Source: Sulfurisphaera javensis (GTDB taxonomy: Archaea > Thermoproteota > Thermoprotei_A > Sulfolobales > Sulfolobaceae). From it: a DNA stretch of 64,000 nt. A program made the position numbers and the translations under genes. Position 1 is the stretch's first letter. Each line of letters opens with the position of its first letter. This document shows positions 43,168-52,073 of this stretch, in pieces. Below the pieces are notes generated by a model. The model saw only the letters and a list, made by a program, of their open reading frames with translations. It had not been told where the DNA came from and searched no databases. The stretch is taken from the NCBI RefSeq assembly GCF_041154675.1, contig NZ_AP031322.1, positions 2,107,812-2,171,811 on the forward strand. The letters run 5' to 3'.

Positions 43168-43251
43168 ATGAATAGAGAAAAGGAAATCAATAGCAAAGTA
43201 ATTTGTAAGTATACGGCCTTCATATGTTTATTTGCATTAGTAGTAATTTAA
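43168..43251 (+). CDS. Doubtful 27-residue peptide; tail of a start-less membrane-like frame
   Basis: From 43075 to 43251 one frame stays open and reads like a small membrane protein (ILIIFITVGIAIANSIGYGI, then MNREKEINSKVICKYTAFIC and LFALVVI), but the only ATG is at 43168. Either it is a decayed gene or starts at an unusual codon. It lies just before the upsX promoter. Confidence 0.25.
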   Translation: MNREKEINSKVICKYTAFICLFALVVI

Positions 43252-43300
43252 CGTGAGTTGATATAATTCCTCATATTACTTCTACTCAACTTTAATAAGT

Positions 43301-43331
43301 ATTTTCAGCTTACTGAGTATATTTTAATTTA
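43301..43331 (+). promoter_or_regulatory. upsX promoter with UV-response box
   Basis: ATTTTC at 43301-43306 matches the ANTTTC hexamer reported as the UV-response element of ups promoters in Sulfolobus acidocaldarius. A TATA-like tatattttaattta follows at 43318-43331, 15-28 nt before the upsX ATG. Confidence 0.65.
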
Positions 43332-43345
43332 ATCCTACTAATGTA

Positions 43346-45358
43346 ATGATTCCTCATATACTTTCGGTTTTTGATATTAATTTACCAAAGGATGTTAACT
43401 TTTGGTTCTTAACTCATGAAGATGTTATACAAATTTATTCTGATGCATTAAAGACACCAGAAATTAAGATAAAAAACGATATAGACGTTAAGGGTCATTG
43501 GTTACTTAAGAAAGGTTCTAACGTTATTAGAGTAGAGGATGGGGAAAACGAAATAGTATATTCTAATCAGTCGGCATATGATTTTATTCTAGTGGGAGAA
43601 GATATATATACCGTAGAGAAAAAAGGGAAGAATTTCGTATTTAATGGAAGTAAATTTTTAAATTATAAACATAAGTATTCTTTTTATGTCCTAGACAATA
43701 AGTCTAATACAGTAGTTATTACAAATGGTAAATTAATAGAGTTAAACAAAGCAATAAAATATAGGATAAATCCTAATTTTATAAATCTAATTTATGATGA
43801 ATATTCATTAATTATAGACAATTTCGGAAATAAAAAAGAGATTAAGAAACCATCTTTTTATTTGGGAAAGACAAGTTTAGGATATATATATCAAACATTA
43901 GCTGGTAAAATAACCATGGAAAGCGAATATGACTTATTAGGGATATGTTCTTCCGATGCTTATCTTATAGGTGAATCTACTTCTGGAATAATGATAGCTT
44001 GTGGAGATAAAGTAAAAGTATATTTTAGGGGTGGATGGTCATACCTATCATCCATATCTAACATAAATGCTAGCTTTGCAAATTATAATTATGTAATAAT
44101 CACTGATAATTTAACTACAGTTTACAATGGTGAACTTAAGAAATTATATGATTTACAAAATGTTCACAGTATAGTTGCGGATAGAAAAAATATTTATGTA
44201 ATATCTAATTCAAGAAGAATTTATATATTAGATCAAACTGAGAAAGAGCCGATAGAAATTCTAAGTTCTTATAATTCGTTAGAGAATTCAGCAATTATAA
44301 AGGTTAATAAAAAATATTTAGGTGAGATAAAGAACGATAATAAAATAATTAAAATAGCAGAAAGAGAAGAAGGAGATAATGTTCTGTTATTCATAGAGCC
44401 ATATAGGCTAACTTCTGTGATTTCTTCAATATCGATTGAGAATGAATTATTCAAATATAGTCAGAATATAAATATAAATTCTGATAAACCTGAAATTAAA
44501 CTTGTTGAGGGCTATATTGTTAAGGCCGTAGGTGGAAGAATTAAAGGCAATACTGATTTTTATAATAGTATAATTAAATTAAAGATAAAATATAATATAC
44601 CAAGTAGAATTAAAAAGATATTAAGGCTAAAAATAGAAGGAAAAGAGTATACATTCGAAATAGAAAATACCAATGGAGAAATCTCTATAAATATTCCGTA
44701 TGTAAAGTTTGATTCTAATGAGGAGATTATTACTTTATCGATAGAAAGAAATGGGTTTATTGAATTAATGAATGAGTATGTCTTACCAATTAAACAAGTA
44801 GAAGAAAATCCTCAGTATGTATCAAAAGAAATAATTGAAAATGCAAGTAGAAAAATTTTACAAATAAGTGAAAAAGATGCGTTTGAGTGGATAAGGACTT
44901 TTGAATATCCATCTATTTATGATAATGTTATAATCGCAAAAGAAGGGAGCGAAATAAACATAGAAGGAATAAACATAAAGGTTAAAGGGGGAAAACAAAT
45001 TATCTCCATTAATAAAGATAATTATAAAAAGGAGTACATAATTTATGGATTATCATATCCTATTAAAGAAATATATGGAAATATAATAGGTAATGATTTA
45101 TTTATAAAAATAAAATATTTGTACAATCTTCCTACTACCATAATTTATGGAACTCAGATACAGACAAGTACTTCTGGTGACTTCGTTTTTAGATTAGATC
45201 CTACCTATTCAAATATTTATGTAAGAGTTTATTATTCTAATGATATAAAGTGGGAAAAAACCTATATGATAGAAAATATTTTAGAGAAATCAATAATTAA
45301 TGCATTTTATATAGCGAATAAGCTGAAGGAAGAGCTGGGAAATTATGGGATTATGTGA
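43346..45358 (+). CDS. upsX: UpsX, Sulfolobales-specific protein of the UV-inducible pilus locus
   Basis: Identified by place and size: 670 residues directly before the pilus ATPase. No signal peptide or membrane helix is seen. Residues about 40-320 are made of short repeated beta segments of a similar pattern (YDFILVGEDIYTVEKKG, YNYVIITDNLTTVYNGEL, KNIYVISNSRRIYILDQ), which suggests beta-propeller blades. The second half contains Ig-like beta segments (IKYLYNLPTTIIYGTQI) and a helical end. No enzymatic motif is seen. The function within the ups system is unresolved. Confidence 0.85.
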   Translation: MIPHILSVFDINLPKDVNFWFLTHEDVIQIYSDALKTPEIKIKNDIDVKGHWLLKKGSNVIRVEDGENEIVYSNQSAYDFILVGEDIYTVEKKGKNFVFNGSKFLNYKHKYSFYVLDNKSNTVVITNGKLIELNKAIKYRINPNFINLIYDEYSLIIDNFGNKKEIKKPSFYLGKTSLGYIYQTLAGKITMESEYDLLGICSSDAYLIGESTSGIMIACGDKVKVYFRGGWSYLSSISNINASFANYNYVIITDNLTTVYNGELKKLYDLQNVHSIVADRKNIYVISNSRRIYILDQTEKEPIEILSSYNSLENSAIIKVNKKYLGEIKNDNKIIKIAEREEGDNVLLFIEPYRLTSVISSISIENELFKYSQNININSDKPEIKLVEGYIVKAVGGRIKGNTDFYNSIIKLKIKYNIPSRIKKILRLKIEGKEYTFEIENTNGEISINIPYVKFDSNEEIITLSIERNGFIELMNEYVLPIKQVEENPQYVSKEIIENASRKILQISEKDAFEWIRTFEYPSIYDNVIIAKEGSEINIEGINIKVKGGKQIISINKDNYKKEYIIYGLSYPIKEIYGNIIGNDLFIKIKYLYNLPTTIIYGTQIQTSTSGDFVFRLDPTYSNIYVRVYYSNDIKWEKTYMIENILEKSIINAFYIANKLKEELGNYGIM

Positions 45359-45359
45359 T

Positions 45360-45390
45360 ATTTTCACTTAACTCACTGTTATATTTTTAA
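45360..45390 (+). promoter_or_regulatory. upsE promoter with UV-response box
   Basis: ATTTTC at 45360-45365 straddles the upsX end and is followed by a TATA-like ttatatttttaa at 45379-45390, ahead of the upsE ATG at 45403. The box-to-TATA distance is nearly the same as at upsX. Confidence 0.65.
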
Positions 45391-45402
45391 CCACTATTTA
45401 TC

Positions 45403-46830
45403 ATGTCTGAGACTTTAACAGAATATTATGTTGGACCGGTTAAAATAAAGATAATTAAAGATGAAAGTGGAATATGTAAATATATAGTTGAGGAACCTTC
45501 GCTCACTAAATATGAAGAAAATATAAAGAATAATATTCTATCTGATTTATTGTATATTAATACTAAAAACCTAGAAGATGAAGTTATAAATAGATTAAAA
45601 GAAAAAGGTTTTAAAGATGAATCCATAGAAAAGATATTATATCACATTAAGAAAAGTATGTTATATGATATAATTACTCCACTGATGCTAGATCAACAGA
45701 TTGAAGAAATAGAATGTAAAGGATACGGATATCCCATAACAGTTGTTCATAGAGACTTCTCTGAATGCATTAGATTATATACAAATATTATTCCACAGAA
45801 TGACGAAGAAGTAGTAAAAGTCATTGAAAAATTAGCAAATAAAGCTAATAAAAGTATAAATATCGCTAAACCTTACGTAGAATTTTCTCTACCAGATGGG
45901 GATAGAGTAGCAGCAACTCTAAATAATGAAATTTCCTTGCCTGGCTCTACATTCGATATTAGAAAATTCCCTTCTAAACCATTAAGCATTATAAATATGG
46001 TAGACAACGGAATGCTAAATGAAATAATAGCTTCCTATTTATGGTTTTTAATAGAATATAAACCCTTTATAATGATTTTAGGGCCTACTGGTTCAGGGAA
46101 AACAACTCTTCTTACTGCATTGTTAAACTTAATTAACCCTAACTATAAGATATTAACAATTGAAGATACACCAGAAATAAATATTGTAAGTGATAATTGG
46201 GTAAGGTTTATAAGTAGATCTACTTTAGCAAGCGATTATGATGTTACTTTAAATGATTTAGCAAAGCTAGCGTTAAGATATAGGCCAGATTATTTAGTAG
46301 TGGGAGAAGTAAGAGGGAAAGAAATCGAAGCTTTAATACATGCTTCTGCATCTGGACACGGTTCCTTAACTACATTTCATGGGTCTAGACCAATAGATGC
46401 AGTAACAAGGATAACTGATTTGCTATCTACCGATTTATCAAAACTCTTTTTGCAAACTATATGGTCTTTCGTGGTCGTAAGTAGAAGAAAGGAAGGAAGA
46501 AAGAGTGTAAGGAGTATTATATCAATTTATGAGACTAATATTGATAAAGGAAAAATAAAATTCAAAAAAATTATAGAATGGTCTTTTAATAAGGGTCAGT
46601 TTATACCTAATGATGTTAATTCTCTAATTAAGAAATCTTATAGACTTAAATGGATAGGTAAAACATACGGTTTGTCGCAAGATGAAATCAAAGAAGAATT
46701 GAGTAATAGAATTGAATTTCTTAAAAAACTTAGGAATGATAGAGTAGTTGATTTTTATGAGGTATCTAATAAAATTAGGAAATATTATGATGAGGTGATT
46801 AGAAATGCAAAAAGTCTTATTTTATCATAA
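45403..46830 (+). CDS. upsE: UpsE, pilus assembly ATPase
   Basis: The 475-residue type II/IV secretion ATPase has Walker A GPTGSGKTT, an Asp box (TIEDTPEINI), Walker B region YLVVGEVRGKE and the His box ASGHGSLTTFHG. It powers assembly of the UV-inducible type IV pili that cause cell aggregation. The end overlaps upsF by 26 nt. Confidence 0.95.
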   Translation: MSETLTEYYVGPVKIKIIKDESGICKYIVEEPSLTKYEENIKNNILSDLLYINTKNLEDEVINRLKEKGFKDESIEKILYHIKKSMLYDIITPLMLDQQIEEIECKGYGYPITVVHRDFSECIRLYTNIIPQNDEEVVKVIEKLANKANKSINIAKPYVEFSLPDGDRVAATLNNEISLPGSTFDIRKFPSKPLSIINMVDNGMLNEIIASYLWFLIEYKPFIMILGPTGSGKTTLLTALLNLINPNYKILTIEDTPEINIVSDNWVRFISRSTLASDYDVTLNDLAKLALRYRPDYLVVGEVRGKEIEALIHASASGHGSLTTFHGSRPIDAVTRITDLLSTDLSKLFLQTIWSFVVVSRRKEGRKSVRSIISIYETNIDKGKIKFKKIIEWSFNKGQFIPNDVNSLIKKSYRLKWIGKTYGLSQDEIKEELSNRIEFLKKLRNDRVVDFYEVSNKIRKYYDEVIRNAKSLILS

Positions 46831-48283
46831 GTTAAGGAAAATTTATCCTTGTATTTTATTTAATTCTAACATAAAATCTAACTTAGAGTATTATGGAGGA
46901 GATATTGAGGAACTATGTAAAAAATACAACTTCTTGCTAAAAATTTTTCTCTCTTTAATATCTTTAATTACATTACTTGCAATACTAAAAATTAAAATAT
47001 TATTATTTCTAGATATTCCACTAGCACTATTAACTTACTTTTATCCATTATTATATTCATGGTCAAAGAAGGAAGAATTTAAGAAATTGATTAATTTGGA
47101 AGCACCATTCATTTCAATAGTTGCATATGTAAATTCAATAGTTGATAAAAGTTTAGTTTATACTATGAAGGAACTTTCAGAAATTAAAGAATTAAAAACT
47201 CCTAAAATAGAGTTTCAATTATTAGACAAGATGATGAAGTATATGGGTTTTTCGACGATAAATGCCATAGAGAAAAGGGCAGAAATTCATAGTGGAGATC
47301 TATTGGGGAAGCTTTACAATAACTATATTGCGGCAATAAATCTAGGAATAACTGTAAGAGATAGACTAAGAGATGTATTAAAGGATATTTTATTTGATTT
47401 GAAAGAATCTTATAAAGGATACGTAGAAAAGTCAGCTGAATTAGCTGAGGTAGAATTTGCTGTTCTCCTTTTATTGCCTATAGTATTAATAGGATTTGCT
47501 TTCACATTCAAAGTCTCCATAATAGAATTACTATTTCCACTAGTATTTATTCCGCCATTACTTTTCGTTATAACGACTTTGCAGCCGGGTATTAATTATG
47601 AAATTAAATATGGCAAAATCTTGTACGGTTTAGTGTTAATTCCATTAATTCTTATTTTGCAAGTTAATGTAACGTATAAAATAGTTTCTATTCTAACGAT
47701 ATTATTGATACTTAGCTATTTTACTTATCAGCAAGTCTCATTAGCAAATGAATTAGAAAAATCATTACCAATAATACTTAAGGAATTATCTGTGTATTTA
47801 CGAATCGGATATACAGTTCAAAATGCTCTTCCAAAGATTAGGATGAACTCCAAAAGAGTTAATAAAGTTTTAAATGATGTAATAAAAAATCCTGAAGATA
47901 TATCAACTCCCTCTAAACTTTTCAATATGACAATGAAATTATTATTCTTGTTATCTAAAACCGGATCATCTTCTAATGCGTTAGAAGAATTAGGAAATGC
48001 TATTGCTGAGATTCTTTATTCTAAAGAATCCTTAATGAAGCAGTTAAGACTTTATGATGCCTTAGTATTTTTAACTCCTATAATGTTATGGTTATCCTTT
48101 ACTACCTTAAACAAGATAATAAATAGTATTATACCAGAAATCGATATTATAGCATTGTATACCGTAGGCTCTGCTTTATTGCTCTCAAAACTATCAAGGT
48201 TTACAATATTGTATTTTCCCACAATGGTTATGATAACAGTAATTTTAATTATACTTTCGTTTATCCCACCCGTCTTTTTATAA
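46805..48283 (+). CDS. upsF: UpsF, pilus platform membrane protein
   Basis: The 492-residue TadC/PilC-type protein has several membrane helices in three groups: about residues 40-85 (FLSLISLITLLAILKIKILL), 215-320 and 405-490. Two cytoplasmic GspF-like helical domains lie between (LEAPFISIVAYVNSIVDKSL; KSLPIILKELSVYLRIGYTV). It anchors UpsE and the growing pilus in the membrane. Confidence 0.93.
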   Translation: MQKVLFYHKLRKIYPCILFNSNIKSNLEYYGGDIEELCKKYNFLLKIFLSLISLITLLAILKIKILLFLDIPLALLTYFYPLLYSWSKKEEFKKLINLEAPFISIVAYVNSIVDKSLVYTMKELSEIKELKTPKIEFQLLDKMMKYMGFSTINAIEKRAEIHSGDLLGKLYNNYIAAINLGITVRDRLRDVLKDILFDLKESYKGYVEKSAELAEVEFAVLLLLPIVLIGFAFTFKVSIIELLFPLVFIPPLLFVITTLQPGINYEIKYGKILYGLVLIPLILILQVNVTYKIVSILTILLILSYFTYQQVSLANELEKSLPIILKELSVYLRIGYTVQNALPKIRMNSKRVNKVLNDVIKNPEDISTPSKLFNMTMKLLFLLSKTGSSSNALEELGNAIAEILYSKESLMKQLRLYDALVFLTPIMLWLSFTTLNKIINSIIPEIDIIALYTVGSALLLSKLSRFTILYFPTMVMITVILIILSFIPPVFL

Positions 48284-48287
48284 ATTA
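48253..48287 (+). promoter_or_regulatory. upsA promoter with UV-response box
   Basis: ACTTTC at 48253-48258 matches ANTTTC, and a TATA-like ttttataaatta follows at about 48276-48287 before the upsA ATG at 48304. The box lies inside the upsF coding end. Confidence 0.62.
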
Positions 48288-48303
48288 TAAAAATACGAGA
48301 AAA

Positions 48304-48738
48304 ATGAAATACGCAAAAGGGATATCCTCAATACTAGGAACTGTTATAGTATTAGCAATAACAATAGCCTTAGGTACACTCTTATATGCCTATGCAAACG
48401 GAATGTTTGGAAACCTAACTCAAAATGTAAATGTAAATGCCCAAGCAGAAATAATAGTAAATCCCTCAACAAACCAATCTTATTTACAATATTCCTTAAC
48501 TAATGACGGTAATATACAAGTAACAATAACTGAGATCTTAATTAACGGAAATTCTACACCATTAAATTCTGGGAATATAATACTTAACCCTGGTCAAACA
48601 TATCAAAATGTGACAAAAATTCAATCTGGGATTAACATACAACCAGGTTCTTATTATACGGTAATATTCTTAGGTAAAACAGCTACTGGTAAACCTTTCT
48701 CTATTTCACTAAACGTTCTAGCTTCTGAAACTGAGTGA
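48304..48738 (+). CDS. upsA: UpsA, major-type pilin
   Basis: The 144-residue pilin begins MKYAKG, then ISSILGTVIVLAITIALGTL. This is an archaeal class III signal, cut by PibD after Gly6, followed by the hydrophobic assembly helix. The mature domain is rich in Asn, Thr and Ser with sequons (NLTQN, NGNST), so it is probably N-glycosylated. It forms the shaft of the UV-inducible pilus together with UpsB. Confidence 0.93.
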   Translation: MKYAKGISSILGTVIVLAITIALGTLLYAYANGMFGNLTQNVNVNAQAEIIVNPSTNQSYLQYSLTNDGNIQVTITEILINGNSTPLNSGNIILNPGQTYQNVTKIQSGINIQPGSYYTVIFLGKTATGKPFSISLNVLASETE

Positions 48739-49136
48739 TTAAAATGAAAGGGATTTCATCTATTTTTTCTTCTCTCATAGTAACTATAATAACTCTTTCA
48801 CTAGCTGTTCCTTTATTCCTTTATTTTAATTCTCTATATAATTTCAATTCTGGCATAATAGGTCATAATTTTAACAAATTGAATAACGCTATAACTACTC
48901 AATTATCTGTTATACAAATGGGAGATACAACTAGTAAAGTTTATCTTTATAATTATGGTAAAACTACTATATCTATTAATTTAATAATATTAAATAATAA
49001 GGAGTATAATATCTATATAACTATTAAGCCTAATGAGTTAATCTCTTTAAGTAAAATTATAAATTCTAATATAACTATAACTAATGCAACACTAGTCATA
49101 GAAGCTAATGGGAACTATTACTATTACGAGCTTTAA
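48735..49136 (+). CDS. upsB: UpsB, second pilin
   Basis: The 133-residue pilin has the class III signal MIKMKG followed by ISSIFSSLIVTIITLSLAVP. If translation starts at the GTG at 48735 the signal has six residues, as in UpsA. If it starts at the ATG at 48744, preferred by the usual GTGA-N-ATG signal, it has only three. The mature part has several N-x-S/T sites. It overlaps upsA by 4 nt and ends in a 4-nt overlap with the convergent HTH gene. Confidence 0.92.
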   Translation: MIKMKGISSIFSSLIVTIITLSLAVPLFLYFNSLYNFNSGIIGHNFNKLNNAITTQLSVIQMGDTTSKVYLYNYGKTTISINLIILNNKEYNIYITIKPNELISLSKIINSNITITNATLVIEANGNYYYYEL

Positions 49137-49399
49137 GTTAAGGAAGTTTCTTTTTTAACGTTAAGTTCAATTTGCATTCCCTTTTCAAGCGCTTCAAGTA
49201 TTTCTTCACCTTTAGGTGTAAGTCTATAAACTTTATGTGATCCTTTAGAATAAATTGTCTCTATTAGTCCTAAATCTTCTAAAACGTGAAATAATGCAAG
49301 AACCTCATATCTAGGTAAGCCAGTGTAAATAACTACTTCTCCAGGGTTAACGTGGCCTTCTTTAATTGCCTCTAATATCAATTTAATCTCATACATCAT
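49133..49399 (-). CDS. Winged-helix transcription regulator beside the ups locus
   Basis: The 88-residue product is a compact winged helix: IKLILEAIKEGHVNPGEVVI, then YTGLPRYEVLALFHVLEDLG and the wing LIETIYSKGSHKVYRLTPKG. It lies between the pilin and repair genes, converging on upsB and divergent from endonuclease III. A TTAGAA-N6-TTCTAA repeat begins one base before its start codon, suggesting self-regulation. Regulation of the repair genes is inference. Confidence 0.82.
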   Translation of the reverse strand: MMYEIKLILEAIKEGHVNPGEVVIYTGLPRYEVLALFHVLEDLGLIETIYSKGSHKVYRLTPKGEEILEALEKGMQIELNVKKETSLT

Positions 49400-49400
49400 G

Positions 49401-49418
49401 TTAGAAGTTTGTTTCTAA
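49401..49418. promoter_or_regulatory. Operator candidate TTAGAA-N6-TTCTAA
   Basis: A perfect 6+6 inverted repeat with a 6-nt spacer lies between the divergent HTH gene (ATG at 49399) and the endonuclease III gene (GTG at 49450), just upstream of the latter's TATA-like cctttttaaggt. Half-site spacing suits a winged-helix dimer. Confidence 0.5.
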
Positions 49419-49449
49419 ACCTTTTTAAGGTAAATAGCCCATATAGGAA

Positions 49450-50121
49450 GTGTGCACTCCAAAAGAGATTTTAGATAGACTCTCTAAGACTTACTCTATA
49501 AATCCTATAGATTTTGTAGCATATGATGTATGTGCAAGGACAAAGGACGTTTTCAAGACTTTTGTAGCAACGATTCTTTCGCAAAATTCTACTGATAGAG
49601 CTACGTATATTGCATATAATAACTTAGAAAGAGAGATTGGAATATCAGTTAATTCAATTTTATCTCTGTCAGATGATAAGTTAAGGAGTTTAATAAGAAA
49701 TGTAGGATTGGCTAATTCTAAAGCTCGATATATCAAAAATGTAGCGTTATTTTTTAAAGAACATAAAAATGATATATATAGTTTATCTTGTGAAGAATTA
49801 CGAAAGATATTCACTTCGATTGAAGGTGTTGGTGAAAAAACAGCTGATGTCGTATTAGTTAATTGCTTTAAGTGTAGAGTTTTCCCAATAGATACACATA
49901 TAAGGAGAGTTGTCACTAGGTTGGGAATTTTAGGTTCTAATCCAAAGTATAATGATATCTCTAAGTTTTTCACCTCAAATTTAGATTCTGAGCAGCTTTT
50001 ACAAGTTCATCAATTACTAATTGTTCACGGAAGAAAAACTTGTACTGCCAGAAAACCTTTATGTGAAAGTTGTGTTTTAAATTATTGTTGTGGTTACTTC
50101 AATAGAATGGGTAAGAGTTAA
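49450..50121 (+). CDS. nth: Endonuclease III-like DNA glycosylase
   Basis: The 223-residue HhH-GPD protein has the helix-hairpin-helix with catalytic Lys (EGVGEKTADVVL), the catalytic Asp (FPIDTHIRRV), and a C-terminal [4Fe-4S] cluster (CTARKPLCESCVLNYCC, spacing C-x6-C-x2-C-x5-C). It removes oxidised pyrimidines and nicks abasic sites. It overlaps the ParB-like gene by 32 nt. Its homologue next to the ups genes in Sulfolobus acidocaldarius has been studied with UV-stress proteins (my recollection). Confidence 0.92.
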   Translation: MCTPKEILDRLSKTYSINPIDFVAYDVCARTKDVFKTFVATILSQNSTDRATYIAYNNLEREIGISVNSILSLSDDKLRSLIRNVGLANSKARYIKNVALFFKEHKNDIYSLSCEELRKIFTSIEGVGEKTADVVLVNCFKCRVFPIDTHIRRVVTRLGILGSNPKYNDISKFFTSNLDSEQLLQVHQLLIVHGRKTCTARKPLCESCVLNYCCGYFNRMGKS

Positions 50122-50659
50122 AGATTTAATACCTCATGAAGATATTATCCCATTTATAGTAGAGCAAAATATCGTAAATATAAAGAAAAGAAGAAAAGTA
50201 ATTCCTATTATTGTTGATGATGAAACTAATTTAATACTTGATGGTCATCATAGGTATTATGCATTTCTTAAACTTGGAATAAATAAAATTCCTGTATATT
50301 ATGTAAAATATAAAAGTAATCAAATTATAGTTAATTCGTGGTATCGTTTAGTTTGCCCAAGTATACATATTTCATTTAATACGGAGGGAAAATTCTGTGT
50401 CTCTTATCATGATAGAAAAATCTTATGTGAGAATTCACTTTATAGACTTTATTGGAAACAACATTTCTTTGAGCAACAATTGACTAGACTAGGTTTTAAG
50501 ATTATAAAAAACGAGAATAAAGGACTTTATATTCCTTCACTACCTAAGGATTATATAATAAGTATTGCTACAAAGGGATTAAGATTTCCTCCTAAATCAA
50601 CAAGGCATGAATATAAATTTTATATAGCTAAAGAAGAGATTGGAATTAATGAATATTAG
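50090..50659 (+). CDS. ParB/Srx-fold protein (ParB-like nuclease or SerK-like kinase)
   Basis: The 189-residue product starts at GTG. Its N-terminal half has the ParB-fold core: VRVKDLIPHEDIIPFIVEQN, KVIPIIVDDETNLILDGHHR and the YYAFLKLGINKIPVYYV helix/strand. The GHHR box is the phosphate-binding motif. The same fold serves DNA nucleases and also the free serine kinase SerK of archaea, whose layout (short protein, DGHHR) is close. The C-terminal half is not recognised. It overlaps both endonuclease III and the glycosyltransferase gene. Confidence 0.8.
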   Translation: MVTSIEWVRVKDLIPHEDIIPFIVEQNIVNIKKRRKVIPIIVDDETNLILDGHHRYYAFLKLGINKIPVYYVKYKSNQIIVNSWYRLVCPSIHISFNTEGKFCVSYHDRKILCENSLYRLYWKQHFFEQQLTRLGFKIIKNENKGLYIPSLPKDYIISIATKGLRFPPKSTRHEYKFYIAKEEIGINEY

Positions 50660-52034
50660 TTGGATAATTCAGTTTTTAATATTTCTTTACCCTACGTTAT
50701 TTGTTATTTATCAGTTATTTTTATATAAATTATCATTTAATAATAATTACTCTTTTGAAGATATAAAGATAAAGGATTATCCTTTCCTATCTATAATAGT
50801 TCCTACTAAAGGAGAAAAAATATCAGTCATTGAAGGATTGTTAAATAATATTTCAGAATTAGAATGGGATAAAAACAAAATGGAAGTAATCATAGTTTCT
50901 GATGATACAGAAGATTATTTTAATGAAATATTGAAAAAAATAAGGATACCCAGTGGTTTACATGTTTTTCTATATAGAAGGGAGAAAAAACTAGGTTATA
51001 AAAGCGGAGCCCTTCTCTACGGATATGAGAAATCTAAAGGTGATTTAATATTAACTATTGATGTTGATTCAAGACTTCCTAAAGATGCTTTAATTAAATC
51101 ATATTATAGAATGCTTGTAAATAATTGTGATGCAGTAGCTCTTCAATGGGTAGGTTATTCGGAAAACACATATTCAAAATTGGCAAAAGGGATAATGGCT
51201 TCCACTTTTTTTGCAAGTAAGGCATTATTTGAGGGAAAAGAAAAGATAAATTTAAGTGTATTTCCAGTGGGCAGTGGTACTCTATTTAAAAGAAAAACTT
51301 TAGAAGCAGTGGGAGGATGGGATTACAATATGATTCAAGATGATTTAGAAATAGGTGCAAGATTAATAAATAAGAATAAAAAGATATGCTCTTCTGGTGT
51401 TCCAATATATATTGAAGTGCCTGATAATTTCTTTTCTTTCTTTATTCAGCAAACTAGATGGGCCATGGGAACTGGCGAAGTAATAAGAAATAGAATAAAA
51501 TATATTTTAACAGCTAAAGTAAGTTTTATAAAGAAAATTGATATGTTAATTCATTTACTTCAATATACTCCGATTATATTTACTTTTTTAGGTTCATTGT
51601 TGTTGCTTTTTTCAGTCATGATTGCAAAGCATGATTTGCTAGCATCTCCTCTTTTCTTATTTTGGGGATTTGTACTAGGAGTGTATGCTTACATAATTTA
51701 TGAAGTTGCGTTAAAATTAGGTTTTAGTAGGAAAGATGCATTATTTTCTTTAGGTCGTGTTTCGGGTTTTACGGTTGCAATTTCTCCTTTCATTTTTTAT
51801 TATTTTCTAAAAGGTTTACTTAGCAAAAAGAAAACTTATATTGTTACACCAAAGGGAGGAAGCAAAGTTAATACGCAATATAAGATAATTCTTGTTATTG
51901 GAATTTTTGGGATTATTTATACTTTATCGGCTATAATATATTTCCTTAATCATTATTACTTTACTGCATTTTGGTTACTCTATTATGCTGTAGGATTTTT
52001 ATACGCTTTAATAACTTTTAACAGGGAATTATGA
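50649..52034 (+). CDS. Membrane glycosyltransferase family 2 of the ups neighbourhood
   Basis: The product of about 461 residues has an N-terminal membrane helix (IIQFLIFLYPTLFVIYQLFL), a GT2 catalytic domain with nucleotide-sugar Asp in ILTIDVDSR, the acceptor motif DDLEIGARL and QQTRWAMGTG, and at least four C-terminal membrane helices. It resembles processive GT2 enzymes. Since pilus and S-layer glycans decide species recognition in ups aggregation, a role in surface glycosylation is plausible. An in-frame TTG at 50640 would add three residues. Confidence 0.85.
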   Translation: MNISWIIQFLIFLYPTLFVIYQLFLYKLSFNNNYSFEDIKIKDYPFLSIIVPTKGEKISVIEGLLNNISELEWDKNKMEVIIVSDDTEDYFNEILKKIRIPSGLHVFLYRREKKLGYKSGALLYGYEKSKGDLILTIDVDSRLPKDALIKSYYRMLVNNCDAVALQWVGYSENTYSKLAKGIMASTFFASKALFEGKEKINLSVFPVGSGTLFKRKTLEAVGGWDYNMIQDDLEIGARLINKNKKICSSGVPIYIEVPDNFFSFFIQQTRWAMGTGEVIRNRIKYILTAKVSFIKKIDMLIHLLQYTPIIFTFLGSLLLLFSVMIAKHDLLASPLFLFWGFVLGVYAYIIYEVALKLGFSRKDALFSLGRVSGFTVAISPFIFYYFLKGLLSKKKTYIVTPKGGSKVNTQYKIILVIGIFGIIYTLSAIIYFLNHYYFTAFWLLYYAVGFLYALITFNREL

Positions 52035-52073
52035 ACAATTATTTTAATATCTCTAATAGTTATTCACAATTGG

